This document shows positions 9,880 through 21,029 of a stretch of 64,000 bases of DNA, piece after piece. The notes beneath the pieces are model-generated. The model did not search any database and had not been told where the DNA came from. It saw only the letters and a program-made list of their open reading frames with translations. The stretch's first letter is position 1; each line of letters opens with the position of its first letter. Origin of the DNA: Chloranthus sessilifolius (taxonomy: Eukaryota > Streptophyta > Magnoliopsida > Chloranthales > Chloranthaceae); the NCBI GenBank assembly GCA_021018995.1, contig CM037589.1, positions 7,517,001 through 7,581,000 of the forward strand. Reading direction: 5' to 3'. The position numbers and the translations under genes were made by a program.

Positions 9880-12715
9880 ATTTGTTATTAAATTAGAATC
9901 GAGAAAAAAGGTTTCTTCAAATATGTTCATCCTCGCATTGATTGAAAACCCGTCAAATTTGAGTTAAATCCGAGTAGGATACATAAATCGATGATTAGAC
10001 AACATTTCTATGGTCGTAGCAGAACCACCTATTGAACCGATTATGTGACGACCCGACTTTTGCAATCCCTCAGGTATAGGAAAGGCCGGTTCGCCAACCT
10101 ATCGAATAAACAATAAGCCGGACAAACAGGGCACATATCAGAGTAAAGCGTAATAAAAATTCATAGCTAAAATAAATGCGGAAGCAATAAATGTAAAGAA
10201 CCACCGATGATGGCCGACCATCATCGAAACATGGCTCATAACAGAAATCAACGTCAAGTATAAACTATGATACCCAACTAAAATGGGCCCACAAATTCAA
10301 GTCTAACTCTCACCACAAATAAGAAAATCAGTAAGTTCTATACTGGGAAAAACTCCTCAGGAGGAACCTCAAGCTCTTCCTCAGGCACGTAGTCAGGATC
10401 AGTCTCACGATACGAATAGCCACGTCGATTACTGAACACATGACGTATAGTCGAAGTGAGCTAACTAACAAAGTTCAGTAGAAGAAAGACATCTACGACA
10501 TTTTACTTTAACTAACATGGTTTCAAAACAAATATCGGAATATAGCTTGTCAAACATATAAGCAGATAATAAACTAAATTTAGGTGCAGAAATCATATGT
10601 AAGATTTATTTCTAAATGTGTGAAAACAGTTTCAAACAGAATCTGATGTTTGATGTCTTAGTTTCTCTACTTCTATATGCAAAGTTCGGTAATTCATGAC
10701 TTAATCCTCAACTTAAAATACCTCCGAGTAAACTATATCTCGAGGAAGGCGAGGAATATAGCCGATGGGAACCCCTACCTACCATAAATCGTTCATGAAC
10801 CCTTTTTGAGGATGCAACAAGCCCCTGCGTAATGAGCGAAACTTGTGCCATGAAGTTGTTAGGAATTTTTGAGAATTCGAGGTCAATCATAAAACAAATC
10901 TGAATACTAATATAAATCGGATGCAAGTCTCTTATACATAGTTCGGTTCTTGATTTGATTTTGAGCTTAAGCGATTCGAGGTTTCAGGATTCAGGTAGAT
11001 TTAGATTTTCAGTCATTCATATCAATTTCAGTTTACAGATGTGATTTCAATGGCATATGCAAGTTCAAAGATTTTAATTCAAAATATCCATGCGAATTAA
11101 AATAAAATACTGTAAAGATGAGATTCTCCTACCAAAACTCGGAGTAATGCGAAGTCAAGCAAAGTCCTATTGATGGCCTCTCGCCCTCAATCTACATCAC
11201 AATATACGTTCATGCATTAAAATTAACTCTAATTACTAATAATATAGACCTATTTAAGTGTTTCCTCAAAAACAAGTCAAAACAGGCAAGTTGCGCCAAT
11301 CCTAGAATTTGATGTAACATTCTCATATATTGTTGACCATCAAGACGATTGATCCATAAGTTGGTCAAAATATGAAAGTTGTAGATCTTTCTATTAGCTT
11401 TCCAACGCAAAATGAATCGTCTCAATCAGAGTTCGGGATAAAAAGTTATGACTAAAATACTAAGGCAATGTCGGAGTTCAGTGATATCTCGCTCGAGCAA
11501 TGATAATAGCTCGCTCAAGCGAGCTACAGCGACGCGATATCGCTGGTTTTCACCTGAATCGAAACCCATACATCTCAAAGCAAAACCCATGGCTAATCTA
11601 ATGATTTAATCAAAAAGTTTAATTAAAACGTACCTTTAATCTAAGGATTCCTAGATTAGAAATGAGTCACGCGAATGGAGCTTCGGAACGAAACCGACGG
11701 GTTTCCTCAACGATTCGCGCCGCGATCGATCCCACGAGTTCACAGAGACAACTCCAACACGCCCCCAATGATCTCAACCTCTCCCAATAGCCAACTACGA
11801 ATCCAAGGTTGATTCAAGTTCTTTCTAAGGTTTAAGTGTTTTCAACAAAGAGGGTTCTAGAGAAGGAGGTTTTCTAAACCGATCTCCTACGATGATTGAA
11901 GAAAAGAGAAGACGGAGTTTCACACGGTTGGGTAACTATCCTCTCTTAACAAAACCTAGTATAATACGAGAATGCAATTCCTTCTTATAATAGGATTACT
12001 CACAAAGTAAAACACACACACATCTTATGTATTATACACTTCTAATTTTAAAACTCAAGTCCGGTGTTGAGCGGCCACACCGAGGTCGGTGCACAACTTT
12101 CGCACGAGGGTCCAAATGGGCTCTAAATTAAAATCTGTCCGCACAATCACATCTAGATAACAATCCAAAACAAATGGTGACGTCGGTTGCCGAGCCGAAT
12201 ACACACACAGGGTCAGTCTAACTCGGGTTCAAAATACGGGTCTTTACAGATTCTAAGCTTTTTCTGAGATGAACTTAAGAACGATAGTAATGTTAGCTTT
12301 TCTGGGAAAATACAGGAATCTGAGAAACTTAAGAGCGCGTTTGAAAAAAGTCAGGAATTTGAGTTTGCTACGACCTCGTTTAGGTGTTTCCTGATTTTTC
12401 CTAAAAAAGCTCAGATTCTTGAACACTCTGATTCTTGTAGATTCTTAGCAGACTCGGATTCTTGGCTTTTTCCACATGCATTCTTAAGTTATCAAATTCC
12501 TAATTTTTCTTATAAAAGATGAAAATCTTTTATTTTTAAGTTTCTCTTAGAAAATTCTCAGAATCGATTCAATGGTGGTTATGTTATGACCGTAGAAACC
12601 TTATCTAATCATCGGTTTATGTGTCGTACTCAAATTTCTCTCAAAATTTACGGGCAAGCAATCGAAATAGGGCTGAACATATTTGACGGAGTCTTTTTCC
12701 GAATCTGATTTAATG
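9880..12715. mobile_element. Foldback element interrupted by a solo LTR
   Basis: The sequence at about 9880-10043 is the reverse complement of about 12549-12715 at roughly 75% identity by eye. Shared motifs are TCAAATATGTTC, CGATGATTAGA, and TTTCTA followed by GGTC. The arms flank the solo LTR at 10044-12248. Without that LTR the element would be about 630 bases, with an internal segment (12260-12540) that is itself rich in small inverted motifs (CAGGAATTTGAG, CTCAGATTCTTG). No clear target duplication was found for the foldback itself. Confidence 0.5.
10044..12248 (-). mobile_element. Solo LTR, Ty3/gypsy-like (family member 1)
   Basis: The 2205-bp block runs TG to CA (TGTGACGACCCG on the left, CGGGTCTTTACA on the right). 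It is bounded by near-identical 5-bp duplications, GATTA (10039-10043) and GATTC (12249-12253). No internal retroelement region adjoins either end, so it is a solo LTR. It shares terminal sequence and an internal conserved segment with the LTR at 15359-17840 in opposite orientation. TGTAA-x-AGCCCG ends and length above 2 kb resemble del/Tekay-type chromoviral LTRs; that family call is inference. Confidence 0.7.
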
Positions 12716-12839
12716 GCCAATACTTTTAAAATGGGCTACTAATACTCAATCAAAAAGTTAGACAATCTATCATCCCACAAAGAATATTAACATAGCATAT
12801 TACATACGACACTTTTTATATATTGAGAAAAAAATAATC

Positions 12840-13110
12840 TCCATTGTCTGCTCCAAAGCAGTCAAACGACTTTAGCATGTAAAACCTACATTGACCAGGA
12901 AGAATCTCGGATTGCAAGGATAAAATAAAACTGCCCTTTAACTTTTTAACCAGGACTATGGGCGAAAAAGATTTTCAGCCAAATTTTAGTTGAATATGTT
13001 ATCTGAATTATTTTCCAAAAAAAATTTCAATCGGAGAAATTACGATTATTACAACTTTTGTGAGAAGTTATTTTTCACCACTTGCTTTAGACAAATATAC
13101 AACGAACAAT
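12840..13110 (-). repeat. Dispersed repeat copy also found at 29190-29370
   Basis: The reverse complement of this block aligns with 29190-29370. Shared segments include CCAAATTTT-like, TTTTTCGCCCA/TTCTGCCCA, GGTTAAAA and CATGCTAAA followed by CGTTTGA. It probably belongs to the hairpin MITE family common from 21 to 38 kb. Confidence 0.4.
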
Positions 13111-13154
13111 GGGTTCCCATACTCGATAAAAGCCAATGATAAATTCAAGCTAAC

Positions 13155-13274
13155 ACTACAATAAATAAGACTATTAGCGGCAGTTTTTTATAATAAAAAA
13201 CTGCAGTGACAGGACTAATAGTGGTAATTTTTTATTAAAAAAAACTGCCGCTATTAATCTTATTTTTTGTAGTA
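13155..13274. mobile_element. CACTA-like MITE
   Basis: The 120-bp element begins CACTACAATAAATAAGAC and ends with the imperfect inverse CTTATTTTTTGTAGTA. It is flanked by TAA on both sides (13152-13154 and 13275-13277), a 3-bp duplication typical of CACTA elements. The inside repeats AGCGGCAGTTTTT motifs in inverted order. A related copy is at 23874-24030. Confidence 0.7.
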
Positions 13275-13277
13275 TAA

Positions 13278-14466
13278 CTAACTGTCGAAAATATGAAAGT
13301 GAGACTGCCCTATAATTCACGAAATCAAGTCGGGCATCCGAGGAAGAGAAGAATACAGTCTAAGGGTGAAGTTAGGGCCCTACAATGTGATAAGTGCAGT
13401 GAGTATGGTCCCAATTGCATGAGTTGTACGGCAATGAGACCGATGGGTTGATACAGTACGTGCCTCCTATATATACTAAATCACATTTTCTATCTATTAC
13501 GAAAGTGGGACCAATAGCATTCCATTAAGAGATTGGTAACTTGCAATTTATATCTATTATGAAATGAAATTTCTTTTTGGAATCTAATATATACGATGAA
13601 TTGTCAATTTCGAATATACATTTGCTCAGAAACTTGGAATATACAAATTCAGTTAGTAATTTCTATAAATATTGAATCCTATATTAATAATACTAAAAAG
13701 TATATTTTCTCATAACTTGCAACAGTTGTATGCATGCAATCGATGACAGAATAGTGATGAATGATCAGATAAACAATGAGTCAATCGTCTATATACCAAC
13801 ATCGATCAGATAACCAACTATAAAGCGATTACATAGCCAGTCATTAACAACTGTTTAAACAATCGACGACGACTGTATGTAGCAAGGGCATCTTTAGGGT
13901 GGTGCATCTTTAGAAAAAGACCATGAGGGTGGTACATCTTTAGAAAGTTCTTCATCGCTTTCTAACCCCCCTCCATCGTCAATGTATATAGCAATGGCAT
14001 GGCCAATTTCTGTCCTGATCTAACTCATTTTTTTTTTTGTCGAATGTCTTTCCCTCCATGAAGTACTCTACATACTTCAACACAAACACCCCATAGTCCC
14101 ACCCATTTCTCTGTCGGGAAAAGGATTTGATCTGACAGTCAATACTTGACCAAAGATAGTTCTTAGCGCTCAGTGCAGTGGAGTCTCCGTATAAATATAA
14201 GTGTGCGGGAGGTAATGGTCCAGTTTCAAAAAAGTGGAATATCAGATAAGATAAGGAAACAGTGAAATTTTATAAGTTTAGACAATTCATATTATATACA
14301 CTTATCAGCGCATTCAATTGGTCCGGATATTTGTGCTTAGAGGGCCTATCAAAAATAGGGTCGATGACCATTACCGATCGTTTGAAAACTTTCACGATCG
14401 CAAGTGCCCAATGTAATGAATGGTTACAATGAATTGGGACAAATATCTGGAAAGAAGAATATAATG
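13278..14466. other. No gene recognised
   Basis: AT-rich sequence without convincing coding capacity. Around 13740-13900 there are scattered GATCAGATAA and AATCGACGACG motifs that resemble diverged units of the tandem repeats at 14846-14990, so the right half may be the tail of the Mutator-like element. Confidence 0.4.
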
Positions 14467-14835
14467 TTAGAGGCTACGATTTGAAAATTTTAAAAGTTGT
14501 TGGTAGCGATCGTAAAGCTCCGTGCTACAATCGTAAGCCCACAGATCTCGCAATCGATTGAAAAAGAAGTTATGTAGCAACTTTTTGTTTTCTTTCTCTT
14601 CTTCCTTGTGGGTAGACCACCATTCGATTTTTATCCTGAACCCTTCCGTGTAGAGTTTTTCAGAAAGAATAAATTTATTGAAATCCCTTAGGTCTAAGAC
14701 CATGTGCGTCAAAACGGTGGGGCCCATAAGGAAGCATTTCTCCTTTCGATTAAGATGAATAATGTCATCAATGACTTTCAGGAGTCTTAGGTAGGCTCCC
14801 ATTATTTGAAAGTAATATAAATACAAAGTTAACAA
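14467..14835 (-). pseudogene. Possible Ulp1-like C-terminal fragment of the MULE
   Basis: A 122-codon frame reads MGAYLRLLKVIDDIIH, then CFLMGPTVLTHMVLDLRDFNKFI and a charged KEEEKENKK stretch. The G-A-Y-x-x-L-L start and the aromatic, leucine-rich spacing loosely resemble the segment before the catalytic core of plant Ulp1-type transposon proteins. There is no catalytic triad. It could equally be an unrelated frame. Confidence 0.3.
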
Positions 14836-14845
14836 CTCGTTAGAT

Positions 14846-14990
14846 GGTTTATGTCGACTGTATAAAGAATCGGTATCGACTCTTTATACAATCGGGATCG
14901 ACTCTTTAGACGGTCGATACCGACTGTATAAAGAATCGTTATCGACTCTTTATACGGTAGATACCGACTGTATAGACAGTCGATCAATTG
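14846..14990. repeat. Tandem repeat cluster 1 (TCGACTCTTTATACAGTCGATA-type)
   Basis: Six or so alternating direct and inverted units of about 24 bases carry the motifs ATCGACTCTTTATAC and GTCGATACCGACTGTATA. Related clusters occur at 18935-19075 and 19905-20030. Confidence 0.75.
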
Positions 14991-15358
14991 TCTATTCATT
15001 ACTTACCTTACAGTAGCAATATTGAGAGAAGTTGAGCATGAACAATCGAAAACTAAAAATGAGAAAACAATACGCAAGCAATATGAGCTTGAAGGTTACT
15101 TACAATATTGTTTAGGTATGTCATGCCTTTCGAACATCTGAAAGACTGCAGTCGAAGCGTATAATCACCAATTGTATTTACGTAGGTGTTGTATAAATAA
15201 TGACCAATGTTGAAATTCAAAACTAAATTTACTACTAATTAACTATCATGGAAAATTTTAACTTACTCGTCTTCCGAAACAAATATATTACAGAAGGCAT
15301 TCATGTACTTCTGCTCCACTGTCAGCTCAACTGTAGAAATGGTCATCGTCTCCTCAAT

Positions 15359-17840
15359 TGTAATAGCCCGAAAAATCACGCTAAACTATGACCTCGGGAT
15401 CCGTGCCCGATCGATCATAGGTTTGACCAAATGGAAGTCCAATAGTTAGCATGAGGTGTGATGAACGGATGAGATGTGATAAATTGAATGTCTATGTGGT
15501 GTGTGTTGTAAATGTGAAGTCGCATACACCTATCGCGGTGTATGTGCTCAACACACACGTGAGGAAAGGGATAAAAGGGTTTAATAACCCTAAATATGTG
15601 TTTTTGGTGGTTGAGAGAGAAGTAAAGAAGAGAGAGAGAGAGGAAGTAAAGAGAGGAGTTATTGCAACTGATTTGGAGGGGGGATTCAAGCGATAAAAGT
15701 CGGATTCAACACGGTTTGGATCTGTTAGAGCCAAAGCTGGAAACCCTAGCCTTTCAACCACTGGATTGAAATCAACTTGCGATTGATTCAAGGTAAATTT
15801 TTGTGAATAAAATGCATAGATCGTAGAGTCTAAATTGTAGTTGAAAATGGTTTAAATCATAGAATAATGGTTTAGAAAAATAGAGGAAAAAGTGTGGAAA
15901 AAGATGGGGAAAACGAAAATTTGAATCTGACAATTTCGATTAATCGAAATTGGGTTTCGATTAATCGAAATTGGCCAGGAAGTTGAAAAGTCAGAGGACC
16001 CCGATTTCGATTAATCGATTTGGGTAGCGATTAATCGACTGGGAACCTCCAGTGGACCCCAGGGGTTGGAGGAAATGGCTTGAGGAAAATCGACTAATCG
16101 AAATGGGATTTCGATTAATCGATTTCAGTTTTTGATTAATCGATTTGGGATCGATTAATCGATTTTAGGAACTCGACTACTCGAATTGAGAATCGACTTT
16201 GCGAAACAGAGAATTTCGATTAATCGAATTAGGATTCGATTAATCGAATGAAAATCTCGATTAATCGATTTGAGAATCGATTAATCGATATTAACTTTCG
16301 ATTAATCGATTAATCGAATCAGATTCGATTAATCGATTTTAGAATTCGATTAATCGACTGAGATAAATTATGTTGACTTTTGGGTTTGACTTTAAGATTC
16401 TTGGAGAGTCTTGGACCTTCTTTATTGCATCCTTAGTGATGTGTTTCACCTGTTATGTGGTACCATAGGTGGTACGTGTGAACTAATGCACAAGGAGCCA
16501 CGTGGGACCTTGATGCGTTGAGCAAACAAAGACTTGAGGTAGGAAACACCTTGAACATGTACTTTATTTTACAAGAGCATGTATGTAATGATATAGAGTT
16601 CAATTCAAATGTTTATTTGCTTAAAGATTGTGAAAAGTGTGTGTGCGTGTGACACCCATAAGAGTAATGAGAATGAGCCATCCCCAGGGGATGAAGAAGT
16701 AAAGAGATAAGAGCATCAGGTGTGATGCAAGTAAATGGATACATACCAGGGATATATCCAAGATTGAATCATGTTGATAGGGCCTAACTGATATAAGATA
16801 GCACACTTACACGGTGAATAACTATATGTAAGGCACTGATATTTTTGTTATTTGAGGTTTGATAGGTTACCCCACCGACTTGGCGGGATATCCACGACTG
16901 ACACGGCAGGATATCCGTGACCGATACGGCGGCGAAACCGTAGGCCAGTGCGGAGGCTTATCCGTACATAGTAAGCACACCCCAGGGGTGTTGATTTGAG
17001 ACAAGTGAAACCCCGCCACCAATCCCCAGGGGAAAGGGGCTTGGGTACTATATTTGTATTCCCAGGAAATACGTTAAAACTGTCTATATAGATGACGATG
17101 AAGGGTATCTCATCGAGGCTCGATGCTATATTGCTCGGGGATTACTTAAGTTGAAAGTTTAAGTTTTGCTTTAGGCCTTTTCAGCATCATTCATGACTAA
17201 ATGAAAACATAAGTAATGAACAGTAAAATGAAATGCTTTTAACTGTTTTCATCAATAACTGCATAGACACATCATGCATGGCATATCATGGAATATATGT
17301 GAGTTATAATTTATATGTTCAACCGTGTTTATTCCCTATTGAGCTAGGATATAGCTCACCCTATAGACTATACGTTGCAGGTCCACTACTAGCAGCTGCC
17401 GAGGCTTCAGGAGACGCTGATCCCGGCGAGTCGGACCTTGCGGCCGGCGAAGAATTGGAGTCACCTCCTGAGGACTTCTTCTAGAGGACTCCGTTGTGCC
17501 GCTTTGAGGGCTTTTAGAGAGATTTTGTACGGCTTGGTATGTCAAGCCTTGATTTTGTTTAAAACCATGTATATAAGGAGTTGGGATTATTCTTTTGGGA
17601 CGAACCATCCGTGATGAATTCTATCATCGATGGTTCGGATCGGTTCTCCATTCATGCAGAGGCATGAGGGTAGAACTGTCTTTTGGAGAGTTAATTAATA
17701 TAGATTTAAATTCCGCAATTTCGTTTATTGTACTTTTTGGATGCTTGATATACCAGTGTTCCGTGCTTAGCTAAAGGGCACGGTCAAGATGATCGTGCTG
17801 ATGGCACGGGTTTCGGGGTACCAAAATCCGGGCTGTCACA
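15359..17840 (+). mobile_element. Solo LTR, Ty3/gypsy-like (family member 2)
   Basis: The 2482-bp block runs from TGTAATAGCCCG to GGGCTGTCACA, with 5-bp flanks TCAAT and TTAAT (one mismatch). Its rightward sense matches the leftward sense of the LTR at 10044-12248. Both end with a short frame whose product finishes in EELE-x-PPE-x-FF (near 17450-17481 here and 10342-10400 there). A TATA-like GTATATAAGG at about 17568-17578 sits some 260 bases from the right end, consistent with a long U3. It interrupts the Mutator-like element. It carries a striking palindrome array (15930-16360). Fossil; no internal region remains. Confidence 0.72.
15930..16360. repeat. Array of CGATTAATCGA palindromes
   Basis: About 14 exact copies and several variants of the 11-base palindrome CGATTAATCGA occur in 430 bases. 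They are separated by spacers of 6 to 40 bases that often read GGG, TTTAG or AATTGGG. The array lies inside the left half of the solo LTR, upstream of its TATA-like motif. Confidence 0.9.
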
Positions 17841-18289
17841 TTAATGGCCATATCTGTTTTATGTTTTTTCTTCGGTGGACCCTTTCACCCGGTCCTAGGT
17901 TTTGAGGTAATGTGTTTTGTGAGTTTCCTAGGCCTCAAGCGAGTATCAATTGGTTGCTCGGGTTGGGAAGAGGGTTGCTCGGGTTGGGGTTAGGAAGAGG
18001 GTTTCTCGGGTTGGGAAGAGGGTTGTCAGGGTTGGGATTGGGGTTGGGAAGAGGGTTGCTCATCACCAGCTGGCCCCTCTATCGGCTTGAGACTTGGGTT
18101 GGTTGTCAGTTGGCCCCTGATCGGCTTCAGACATGGGAAGAGGTAGTCCCTTATCGACGGAAGATGGGATATCGAAGGTTATCCAAGGTAACTTCGATAG
18201 TAGCTCTAAAATAGTAGCATCCTAAACATCGAAACAAACATAATTAGAAAGCTAAAATTATTTTCACTTATACAAACTACATTACAATA

Positions 18290-18790
18290 CATACTTTAGG
18301 CATCGCCTCCAAAATCGTTTGAATGAATTCTTTCAGAATCCCTTGCTCCTTTCCGATCAACTTGTTGATATGAATCATCGGCTGTAGCTCCATATCCTTT
18401 GAAGTGAGCCGGTCATCCAAGGAGTTGCATCACGTCATGAGGAGCGCATTCTATTGCTCCAAATGGCTCACTCTCTGGGAGAGTTTCAAGTTCTCAAGCG
18501 CTAGACCATCAATCCTCCTGAACAACAATTCATTAGTGGAGGTTGGTGCATTGGCGCTCGCCTTTGTGGCCTCCCTTATTCTTGGCTGCTCTAATTAGAC
18601 GGGATGGGGCCCTCTTCTGACGACGAGTTTTCGTCCGACGTCGATTGGCCATCAAATTCTTCCTCGTCAGTATCTTCAATCGGAATGTAATTTCTTTTCT
18701 TCTTCGGTTTCTCATCCACTTTCACAGCTTTCTTAACCTCTTCATCAACCTATTTCCTCTTCCTCTCAACAACCTTTCGACCCCACAAAT
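18290..18790 (-). pseudogene. Coiled-coil and acidic linker of the MULE protein
   Basis: Leftward translation gives a charged acidic run (IEDTDEEEFDGQSTSDEN then SSSEEGP) from about 18690 to 18600. It is followed by a leucine- and glutamine-rich stretch (ALENLKLSQRVSHLEQ) and KEQGILKEFIQTILEAMPK near 18300-18350. Similar acidic linkers and coiled coils occur in plant Ulp1/DUF1985 transposon proteins. The region is not an open frame throughout. Confidence 0.35.
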
Positions 18791-18934
18791 ATTCTTTTAC
18801 GAAGGGTATCTCCAACTCTAAGAAAATCGGTTCAAGGGGAGCGCAAACCTTTACAAAAAAAGGAAATGGGAAACACCGAAAATATCATAATACTAAATCA
18901 AAAATAAAAAATCGAAAATAGAATATTAGCGTAA

Positions 18935-19075
18935 GATAACGACTCTTTAAAGAGTCGATAACGACTCTTTAAAAAGTCATTACCGACTGTTTAAAGAGTC
19001 GTTACCAACTCTTTCAACAGTCGGTACGGACTTTTTAAAGAGTCGGTATCGACTCTTTAAGCAATCGATACCCCT
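18935..19075. repeat. Tandem repeat cluster 2 (CGACTCTTTAAAGAGTCG-type)
   Basis: Alternating units such as AACGACTCTTTAAAGAGTCG and TACCGACTGTTTAAAGAGTC repeat about six times. Many units are themselves palindromic around TTTAAA. The cluster is related to clusters 1 and 3. Confidence 0.75.
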
Positions 19076-19259
19076 ATACAATTGGCATTGGTACTCTTTA
19101 CAGTCCTTAGCTTTAGAAATTTGAAGTATTTAAATAGACATCATACCTTGTTATTTAGCATCTTTCCAAGAGTGTTACCTTTCATCCTCGATTGCGCCTT
19201 CTTCACCCATTTTAACAATCGTGGGAAAGGGTTCTTCAGGGGCCTTCTTTCAGGTGAGA

Positions 19260-19560
19260 TTTCTTGCAGCATCTCATAGGCCCACCATTAAAGTACACAA
19301 ATGCATCCATAAATATTATACGGCTTAAAGTCTTTATCCTTATCGATAGTCTTTCTACTCATCACGTCCTTCACTATATACTCGAGCAAGTAATTATACA
19401 CATGGAGACCCCACGGAGTTTGTTTGAAGTTCTTGACGATATCGACGAGGTCAACGTGCTCTTCCGACAATTGATGGTCGGACCCGAGAAAAAAAATGTA
19501 CACAATATAAATAGAAGAGCCAACTTTACGACGTCGTCTTCACTTTCTGCTAGCGTCATC
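19260..19560 (-). pseudogene. DUF1985-like segment of the MULE
   Basis: The leftward frame at 19288-19503 includes EEHVDLVDIVKNFKQTPWG, then LHVYNYLLEYIVKDV and FKPYNIYGCICVLYFNGG. The D-x-V-x-x-F-x-x-x-PWG core followed by an aromatic strand and a G-containing YGC segment matches the general pattern of plant DUF1985 domains. These are almost always found in Ulp1-type Mutator-like transposons. Confidence 0.45.
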
Positions 19561-19904
19561 CAGAGTCTATATGAGACCGAAGAATTTTTCCGATAAGCAG
19601 TCCACAAAAATATCTGTAGCCAATTTTTCCGATAGGCAGTCCACGACAAGACCCAATATTAAGGCAATGTCCATATTTCGAAGATAGACATCTCTCTTCC
19701 CAATTCGAAAGTGATTCTTTTCAACCCAAAAACTCAACATCGCATCGAGAACATCTCCAAGAAAACTCCCCGCTCTACGACAATCTTGACAGTTTGTTTA
19801 AATGAACTGTAATAAAAAGGATAGGAGTGAATCTCATACTAAAACAGATTGTTTAAATGAATTGTCTATTATAATCAGGCTAAGAGAATCTAAGAGAACG
19901 ATGT

Positions 19905-20030
19905 TGACCATATATAAAGTCGATATCGACTGTTTAAACAATCGGTATCAACTCTTTATACAGTCGATATCGACTCTTTACATAGTTGGCATCGACTTTC
20001 TAAACAGTCAACTGCTTAAATAGTCGGTAT
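19905..20030. repeat. Tandem repeat cluster 3 (GTCGATATCGACTGTTTA-type)
   Basis: About five units such as AGTCGATATCGACTGTTTAA and CGGTATCAACTCTTTATAC lie in tandem. They are related to clusters 1 and 2. Confidence 0.7.
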
Positions 20031-20264
20031 CGCTCCGTTATTTTAGGGAAATAAAAAATAATTAATTTAAAATATAGACCGTCGAATGAAGAAGATAAAA
20101 ATCTACAGCAATGAAAGATAATTTGATTTCTAACTTACAGATTTGGTAACTTGAAGATTAAACAATCGAGTGTCACTGACTTTCAAACGACTCCGCCTTC
20201 CACCGACTTCGAACGAAAAGTAAAAAGTAAAAAGGTAAACCTCTAATGATTTGAATCTTTTACG

Positions 20265-20415
20265 GCTATTTATTACATTGGGGGTACTTTCGACATTTCA
20301 TGAAGGCGGGCAACGGCTTGGCTTGAAGCTGGTCGGTTAGGTGAAGGGTGGAAACATAGGGTCTCTGGCGGAAAAGGTGTATCTGACAGAGCCGATTTGG
20401 GAAATTTCCCTTATT
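20265..20415. repeat. Terminal arm of a dispersed foldback family
   Basis: Motifs GGCTTGGCTTGAAGCTGG, GGTGAAGGGTGGAAAC and CGGAAAAGGTGTATCTGAC match, in reverse complement, arms at 21030-21150, 28430-28560 and 34240-34350, and in the same orientation 34740-34860. The partner arm on its left was not found. Confidence 0.5.
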
Positions 20416-21029
20416 ATTAAGGGCTTTTTACAAAACAGCTCCATGTGCCATTTTTTATCACCAAAAAATCAAACGAGATTTTTTCTTCCGAAAAACACCC
20501 CCATGTACTTAAAACGGGCAGTCACATACATATCAACCCCCGTAGGACACTGATCAATTTTAATGAATAATTACAATGTTGCCCTTCCCAATAAATTTTC
20601 ATTTTTTTTATTAGGCATTCGACATGTCCATGGAGAATGCGTATAAATACGGGCCCGTATTGACCCGTATGGGACGCATTTTCATAATTAAAAAAAATTT
20701 CAACCCTTTTTATAATAAAGATATAAATGCAGCACATTTTCATACTTTTCTCTGTTATTAAACGAGTGAGAATAGTTGTACCCTAACTGTATTTTCAATT
20801 TAAATTGAATATATATCGACAAATAAAATTTAGCTTGAAAATATGCCCTTAAACTAAGGTATAAAGTTGTCACATGTCACGTGAAGCACCATACCTATAT
20901 GCCACTTGTTTATGCCCACACCCATGTTTATGAGTTTTTCCTTCTTCATCAAGATTGGGACTGACTTCCAGATGGACAATCCAGAATTTACATTAAAATG
21001 CATGATGATGAGTGGCACGCTTCAAATTT
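20416..21029. other. No gene recognised
   Basis: AT-rich DNA between two foldback arms. Reading frames are short and have no domain. A TTTTTTATCACCAAAAAATC segment and a later AATTTAAATTGAATATATATCG stretch suggest old repeat sequence, but I cannot name a family. Confidence 0.4.

Larger units (their letters stand above)
14467..20200 (-). mobile_element. Decayed Mutator-like element of Ulp1/DUF1985 type, split by a solo LTR
   Basis: Leftward coding remnants are spread over 20.2 to 14.5 kb. A DUF1985-like stretch is at 19260-19560, a coiled-coil plus acidic linker region at 18290-18790, and a possible Ulp1-protease-like tail at 14467-14835. Plant MULEs that captured a Ulp1 cysteine protease have this order. 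The same 24-bp-type tandem repeat occurs at three sites (14846-14990, 18935-19075, 19905-20030), which ties the pieces together. A gypsy solo LTR (15359-17840) lies inside. Catalytic His/Asp/Cys motifs of Ulp1 were not found and terminal inverted repeats were not proven, so the family call is moderate. Confidence 0.45.

Noticed and set aside
10708-11425. Minus-strand short frames inside the first solo LTR as genes
   Set aside because: They have no similarity to known proteins and no match in the sister LTR.
15930-16360. CRISPR-like array or replication origin
   Set aside because: The repeats are short palindromes with irregular spacers inside a plant LTR. No Cas genes are present and the genome is eukaryotic.
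17233-17484. Independent host gene encoding an 83-aa protein
   Set aside because: It lies wholly inside the solo LTR, and its C-terminus recurs in the sister LTR, so it is treated as element sequence.
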